The notes under the pieces: generated by a model | Seen by the model: only the letters and a program-made list of their open reading frames with translations | Databases searched by the model: none | What the model was told of the DNA's origin: nothing | Shown here: positions 60,745-64,000 of the stretch, in pieces | Layout of the letters: the number at the start of each line of letters is the position of its first letter | How positions within the stretch are numbered: the first letter of the stretch is position 1 | NCBI RefSeq assembly: GCF_030719215.1 | Contig: NZ_CP120983.1 | Span: 3,906,001 to 3,970,000 of the forward strand | Length of the DNA stretch: 64,000 nucleotides | From: Streptomyces sp. Alt3 | GTDB lineage: Bacteria > Actinomycetota > Actinomycetes > Streptomycetales > Streptomycetaceae | Reading direction: 5' to 3' | Made by a program: the position numbers and the translations under genes

Positions 60745-62292
60745 GTGTACGCGACCCGTCGCAGGGCCGCGGCCGTCGTCGCCGCCACCGCCCTGACAGC
60801 ACCGCTTCTCCTCGCCGCGTCCCCGGACCACGGACAGGCGCCGCCCGACCCGGCCCGGAACGCCGCCGAACTCTCGCGGCAGCTGGTGGACCGCTCGTCC
60901 GCGGCGAACGCCCACCGGCACCTGGAGCGGTTCCAGGCCATGGCCGACGAGGCGGAGGGCCACCGCGCAGCCGGCTCGCCCGGGTACGACGCCTCCGCCG
61001 CGTACGTCCAGCGGCTGCTCAGGAAGGCCGGTTACCGGGTCGAACGGCAGGCCTTCGACTTCGTCTACACCGAGACCCTCGCCGAGAAGCTCTCCGTGGT
61101 CTCCCCCACGCCGCGCGAGGTCTCGGTCCGGGCGATGACGTACACCGCCTCCACCGGCGAGGGTGGCGTCACGGCCCCTCTCGCCGCCGTCCCGGCCGAC
61201 GACACCACCGGCTGCGAGGCGGCCGACTACGCATCGGACGACTTCACCGGAAAGATCGCCCTCATCAAGCGGGGAGGCTGTTCCTTCGCCCGGAAGCAGG
61301 CGGCGGCAGCGACGGCGGGCGCGACCGGCGCGGTGATCTGGAACAACACCGACGGGGCCCTCTCCGGCACCCTGGGCGACGCCGAGGCGGGAAAGGTCCC
61401 CACCGGCGGAATCACCCAGGACGAGGGGAAGAAGCTCGTGGCGGACCTCGCGAAGGGGGAAGTGAAGGTCTCCCTGGAGATCCGTGAGTTCCGCGAGGAG
61501 CGCACCACCCACAACATCGTCGCCGAGACCTCCGGCGGAGACGCCGCGAGGACGGTCATGCTCGGGGCGCACCTCGACTCCGTCACCGACGGCCCCGGCA
61601 TCAACGACAACGGGTCGGGCTCGGCCGGGCTGCTCGAAGTCGCCCTGCAACTCGCCGAGTCCGGCCGTACGCCCGTCAACAAGGTGCGGTTCGCCTGGTG
61701 GTCGGCGGAGGAGAACGGTCTGCTCGGCTCGGAGGCCTACCTCGCACAACTCCCGGCTGCACAGCGCGAGAGGATCGCGCTCTACCTCAACTTCGACATG
61801 ATCGCCTCCCCGAACGGGGCGCAGTTCGTCCTCGACGGCGACGACTCGGACGGTGTGGGCGAAGGACCGGGCCCCGCCGGCTCCGACCGGCTGGAGCGTG
61901 ACATCAACGCGTTCCTGGACAGCGAGGGCAAGCCGCACACCGGCACGGACTTCACCGGGCGCTCCGACTACGGGCCGTTCATCGAGGCGGGGATCCCGTC
62001 CGGCGGTACGGACACGGGCGCCGAGGGCATCAAGACGGCCGGCCAGGCCGAGACGTACGGCGGACAGGCCGGAGTCGCGTACGACCCCTGCTACCACGCG
62101 GCGTGCGACGACCTGGACAACATCGACACGGGGCACTTCGACACCAACATCGACGTGGTCGCCCACCTGGTGGGCACCTACGCCTACGACCTGGGCTCCC
62201 TGCCCCGCCGCGCCCCGGCGGCGTCCGTCACCGGCGAGCCCCGCGGCGGCGGCGTACCGCGCGAGGGGCACACCCACGGCGTCACCGGCTAG
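60745..62292 (+). CDS. Secreted M28-family aminopeptidase with PA domain
   Basis: 515 residues from GTG 60745. Signal peptide to about residue 25. A protease-associated domain lies at about 130-235 (GKIALIKRGGCSFARKQAAA). The M28 catalytic part has zinc ligands His276 (GAHLDSV), Asp288 (INDNGSG), Glu322-Glu323 (WSAEENGLLGSEAY) and Asp351 (LNFDMIAS), with a final His in CYHAACDDLDNID. Similar in layout to Streptomyces leucine aminopeptidase. Extracellular peptide scavenging is likely. Confidence 0.93.
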   Translation: MYATRRRAAAVVAATALTAPLLLAASPDHGQAPPDPARNAAELSRQLVDRSSAANAHRHLERFQAMADEAEGHRAAGSPGYDASAAYVQRLLRKAGYRVERQAFDFVYTETLAEKLSVVSPTPREVSVRAMTYTASTGEGGVTAPLAAVPADDTTGCEAADYASDDFTGKIALIKRGGCSFARKQAAAATAGATGAVIWNNTDGALSGTLGDAEAGKVPTGGITQDEGKKLVADLAKGEVKVSLEIREFREERTTHNIVAETSGGDAARTVMLGAHLDSVTDGPGINDNGSGSAGLLEVALQLAESGRTPVNKVRFAWWSAEENGLLGSEAYLAQLPAAQRERIALYLNFDMIASPNGAQFVLDGDDSDGVGEGPGPAGSDRLERDINAFLDSEGKPHTGTDFTGRSDYGPFIEAGIPSGGTDTGAEGIKTAGQAETYGGQAGVAYDPCYHAACDDLDNIDTGHFDTNIDVVAHLVGTYAYDLGSLPRRAPAASVTGEPRGGGVPREGHTHGVTG

Positions 62293-62311
62293 CCACGCCA
62301 GGTGAACCCGT

Positions 62312-62348
62312 GCTCCGCGGGCGGCCGGCCACGCCACGTCCGCGGAGC
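62312..62348 (+). terminator. Hairpin after the M28 peptidase
   Basis: 9-bp arms GCTCCGCGG (62312-62320) and CCGCGGAGC (62340-62348) with a 19-nt loop, 20 bases past the stop codon. Confidence 0.5.
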
Positions 62349-62536
62349 GACGCACCGGGGCGTCAACCGGCCGCAACCAGCAGGCCGCCGTACGGCAATC
62401 CGGTGCACCCTCACAAACATGCCTCACAAACATGACAGACCGTGCGGCGCTTGATGCTGATACGTCACGTTTTGATCGGCAGTACAGTCCTGTTCCCCGG
62501 CTGCGCCCGGAGCCCCTTGCCCGGTAGGCTTTCCGT

Positions 62537-62833
62537 GTGATCTTCAAGCGCATCGGAAATGGTCGGCCATATCCCGACCACGGCCGGGAAAGCACCCGAC
62601 AGTGGGCGGATGTCGCGCCGCGTCCGGTCCGTCTGGACCAGTTGGTTACCACCAAGGGCCAGCTCGACCTCGAGACCCTGCTCGCCGAGGACTCCACGTT
62701 CTACGGCGACCTGTTCGCCCACGTCGTGAAGTGGCAGGGCGACCTCTACCTCGAGGACGGACTGCACCGCGCCGTCCGGGCCGCTCTGCAGCAGCGCCAG
62801 GTGCTGCACGCACGCGTGCTCGAAATGGGCTGA
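62537..62833 (+). CDS. Small conserved actinobacterial protein
   Basis: 98 residues from GTG 62537. A consensus-like TAGGCT -10 at 62525-62530 is only 6 bases upstream, so the message is probably leaderless. The sequence (MIFKRIGNGRPYPDHGREST, then QWADVAPRPVRLDQLVTTKG) belongs to a family highly conserved in Streptomyces. It is sometimes labelled VapB-like antitoxin, but no toxin gene is adjacent and I do not trust that label. Confidence 0.8.
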   Translation: MIFKRIGNGRPYPDHGRESTRQWADVAPRPVRLDQLVTTKGQLDLETLLAEDSTFYGDLFAHVVKWQGDLYLEDGLHRAVRAALQQRQVLHARVLEMG

Positions 62834-62950
62834 ACCCGCCACTCCCACCCGTGGAGCATTTCGGGCCTTTCGGGTGCTTTTATGCTCGTACGGGTGCCAT
62901 AGGTTGATCGTTTAGTAGGCATCATCACCAGGTCGCACTACGCTGCGCCC

Positions 62951-63571
62951 ATGAGCATGCTGACCCCTCCCGGCATGGGCGGAAAGTACCGCATCACGGG
63001 TAACACGTATCCCCGCATGCGCCGCCCCCGCCACCGCCGCAAGCTGGCCCTCTCGGTGACCGCCGCCGTGGTGGCACTCGGGCTGGCCGGTTGGGGCACA
63101 CTGCAGATCGTCGACGTCTTCACCGGCGGCAACAAGCAGGCCAACGCGGCGGACCGCCCGAAGGTCTGCCCCTCCCCGAGCGCCACGGCGGCCGCGAAGG
63201 TGCTCCCGAAGCCGGCCGCCATCAAGGTCAACATCTACAACGCGACGCCCCGCAGCGGGCTGGCCAAGGCCGCGGCCGACGAGCTGAAGAAGCGCGGATT
63301 CGCCATCGGCAAGGTGGACAACGCCCCGGCCGCGTACGACAAGAAGGTGCCCGGCACCGGCATGCTGCTCGGCGGCCCGGCGGCCATGAACGGCTCCTTC
63401 CCGGTGCTCGCCACACAGCTGCCGGGGGCCGCGCAGAAGACCGACGCGCGCAGGACCGCGGACATCGATCTGATCATCGGCACGAAGTTCAGGGCGTTCA
63501 GCACCCCCGCGGCGGCGGCGACGGCGCTCACGGCCCTCACGAAGCCCGCCCCGGCACCGTCCTCCTGCTGA
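62951..63571 (+). CDS. LytR C-terminal-domain membrane protein
   Basis: 206 residues from ATG 62951 (TACGCT 6 bases upstream suggests leaderless). Basic N-terminus, one membrane helix at about residues 32-54, a linker, then a LytR_C domain (IKVNIYNATPRSGLAKAAAD, LIIGTKFRAF). LytR_C domains occur in wall-polymer ligases; here the domain stands alone on an anchor, so an accessory role at the cell wall is likely. Confidence 0.85.
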   Translation: MSMLTPPGMGGKYRITGNTYPRMRRPRHRRKLALSVTAAVVALGLAGWGTLQIVDVFTGGNKQANAADRPKVCPSPSATAAAKVLPKPAAIKVNIYNATPRSGLAKAAADELKKRGFAIGKVDNAPAAYDKKVPGTGMLLGGPAAMNGSFPVLATQLPGAAQKTDARRTADIDLIIGTKFRAFSTPAAAATALTALTKPAPAPSSC

Positions 63572-63601
63572 AAGCCGCAGGACGGGCTCGGGGCGGCGGG
63601 A

Positions 63602-63625
63602 CCGGTCCGGAATCTCCCGGACCGG
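63602..63625. terminator. Terminator between convergent genes
   Basis: 9-bp arms CCGGTCCGG (63602-63610) and CCGGACCGG (63617-63625), 6-nt loop, between the LytR_C gene and upp. Confidence 0.55.
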
Positions 63626-63644
63626 CCGGCGGAAAGGCTTCCGG

Positions 63645-64000
63645 TCAGTCGGCGGTGCCGTACATCCGGTCACCGGCGTCGCCGAGTCCCGGCACGATGT
63701 AGCCGTTCTCGTTGAGCCGCTCGTCCACCGAGGCGGTGACGACCGTGACCGGCGTGCCGGCCAGCTCGCGCTCCATGACCTCGACGCCCTCGGGCGCCGC
63801 GAGCAGCACGACCGCGGTGACATCGTCCGCGCCACGCTTGATCAGCTCACGGATGGCCGCGACGAGCGTGCCACCGGTGGCCAGCATCGGGTCGAGGACA
63901 TAGACCTGACGGCCGGAGAGGTCCTCGGGCATCCGCGTGGCGTACGTCTCCGCCTGGAGCGTCTCCTCGTTGCGGATCATGCCCAGGAAGCCGACCTCGG
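63645..64000 (-). CDS. upp: Uracil phosphoribosyltransferase, 3' part
   Basis: About 118 C-terminal residues; the start is beyond the window. The PRPP-binding loop VYVLDPMLATGGTLVAAIRE and the uracil-binding end DERLNENGYIVPGLGDAGDR are diagnostic. Upp salvages uracil to UMP. Confidence 0.96.
   Translation of the reverse strand, partial: EVGFLGMIRNEETLQAETYATRMPEDLSGRQVYVLDPMLATGGTLVAAIRELIKRGADDVTAVVLLAAPEGVEVMERELAGTPVTVVTASVDERLNENGYIVPGLGDAGDRMYGTAD

Noticed and set aside
62537..62833. VapB antitoxin label for the small protein
   Set aside because: No PIN or other toxin gene is adjacent and no ribbon-helix-helix is evident; the family looks like a conserved core actinobacterial protein.

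Overview
The window is high-GC actinobacterial DNA, almost certainly from a Streptomyces chromosome. It carries bldC, an Lsr2-family silencer, valine dehydrogenase, a Streptomyces-type purine gene set, cobalamin genes under a B12 riboswitch, many GTG starts and many apparently leaderless genes. From memory, gene order resembles the core region around bldC to upp of Streptomyces coelicolor. No database was searched.

Layout. 1-20 kb: the 3' part of an HrpA helicase gene, tRNA-Asp, a DUF6274-like protein, bldC, valine dehydrogenase, a DUF3073 protein, purM-purF, a Tat-exported sulfatase preceded by a cysteine-containing leader peptide, cell-envelope genes, an ArsR-like regulator/M23 peptidase pair, and purL-purQ-purS. 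20-32 kb: an Lsr2 paralogue, a tRNA-Gly group (one UCC isoacceptor with an abnormal T arm and two identical GCC copies around a lone sensor kinase), purC, a dimethylformamidase-like protein, an M48-like membrane protein without the zinc motif, purD, dnaX with an apparent frameshift, the SRP RNA and tRNA-Ser(GGA).

32.2-37.2 kb is an accessory region. The 3' half of tRNA-Ser(GGA) occurs three times in direct orientation, which delimits two tandem islets of about 2.3 and 2.5 kb. Islet A holds a truncated tyrosine-integrase end, a 57-residue membrane peptide and a fusion protein with an HTH-like N-terminus, a coiled coil and an Eco29kI-like GIY-YIG nuclease domain. Islet B holds a collapsed helicase-like pseudogene, a phosphorothioate-dependent McrA-type endonuclease and a VapBC-like module. 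A second VapBC-like module lies just beyond the third repeat, pointing toward the first. This looks like a small defence and addiction hotspot whose integration functions are mostly lost.

38-64 kb returns to ordinary Streptomyces content: a secreted repeat protein, two VOC proteins around an AraC regulator (a 21-base motif recurs before both VOC genes), an SDR/TetR divergent pair, an IclR regulator and the corrin genes cobN (B12 riboswitch), cobG, cobH, cobIJ, cobK, cbiD, cobM and cobL. These are followed by a DGPF/ECF42-type sigma pair, a DNA-repair protein, an M28 peptidase, small conserved proteins and the 3' part of upp.

The pur genes (purM, purF, purL, purQ, purS, purC, purD) supply most of the route to IMP and lie on the minus strand in several transcription units. 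The corrin genes cover most ring-methylation steps. The main leads are the defence islets at tRNA-Ser, the tRNA-Gly(UCC) that resembles cell-wall-dedicated glycine tRNAs, the cysteine leader peptide before the sulfatase, and several self-contained regulatory modules.
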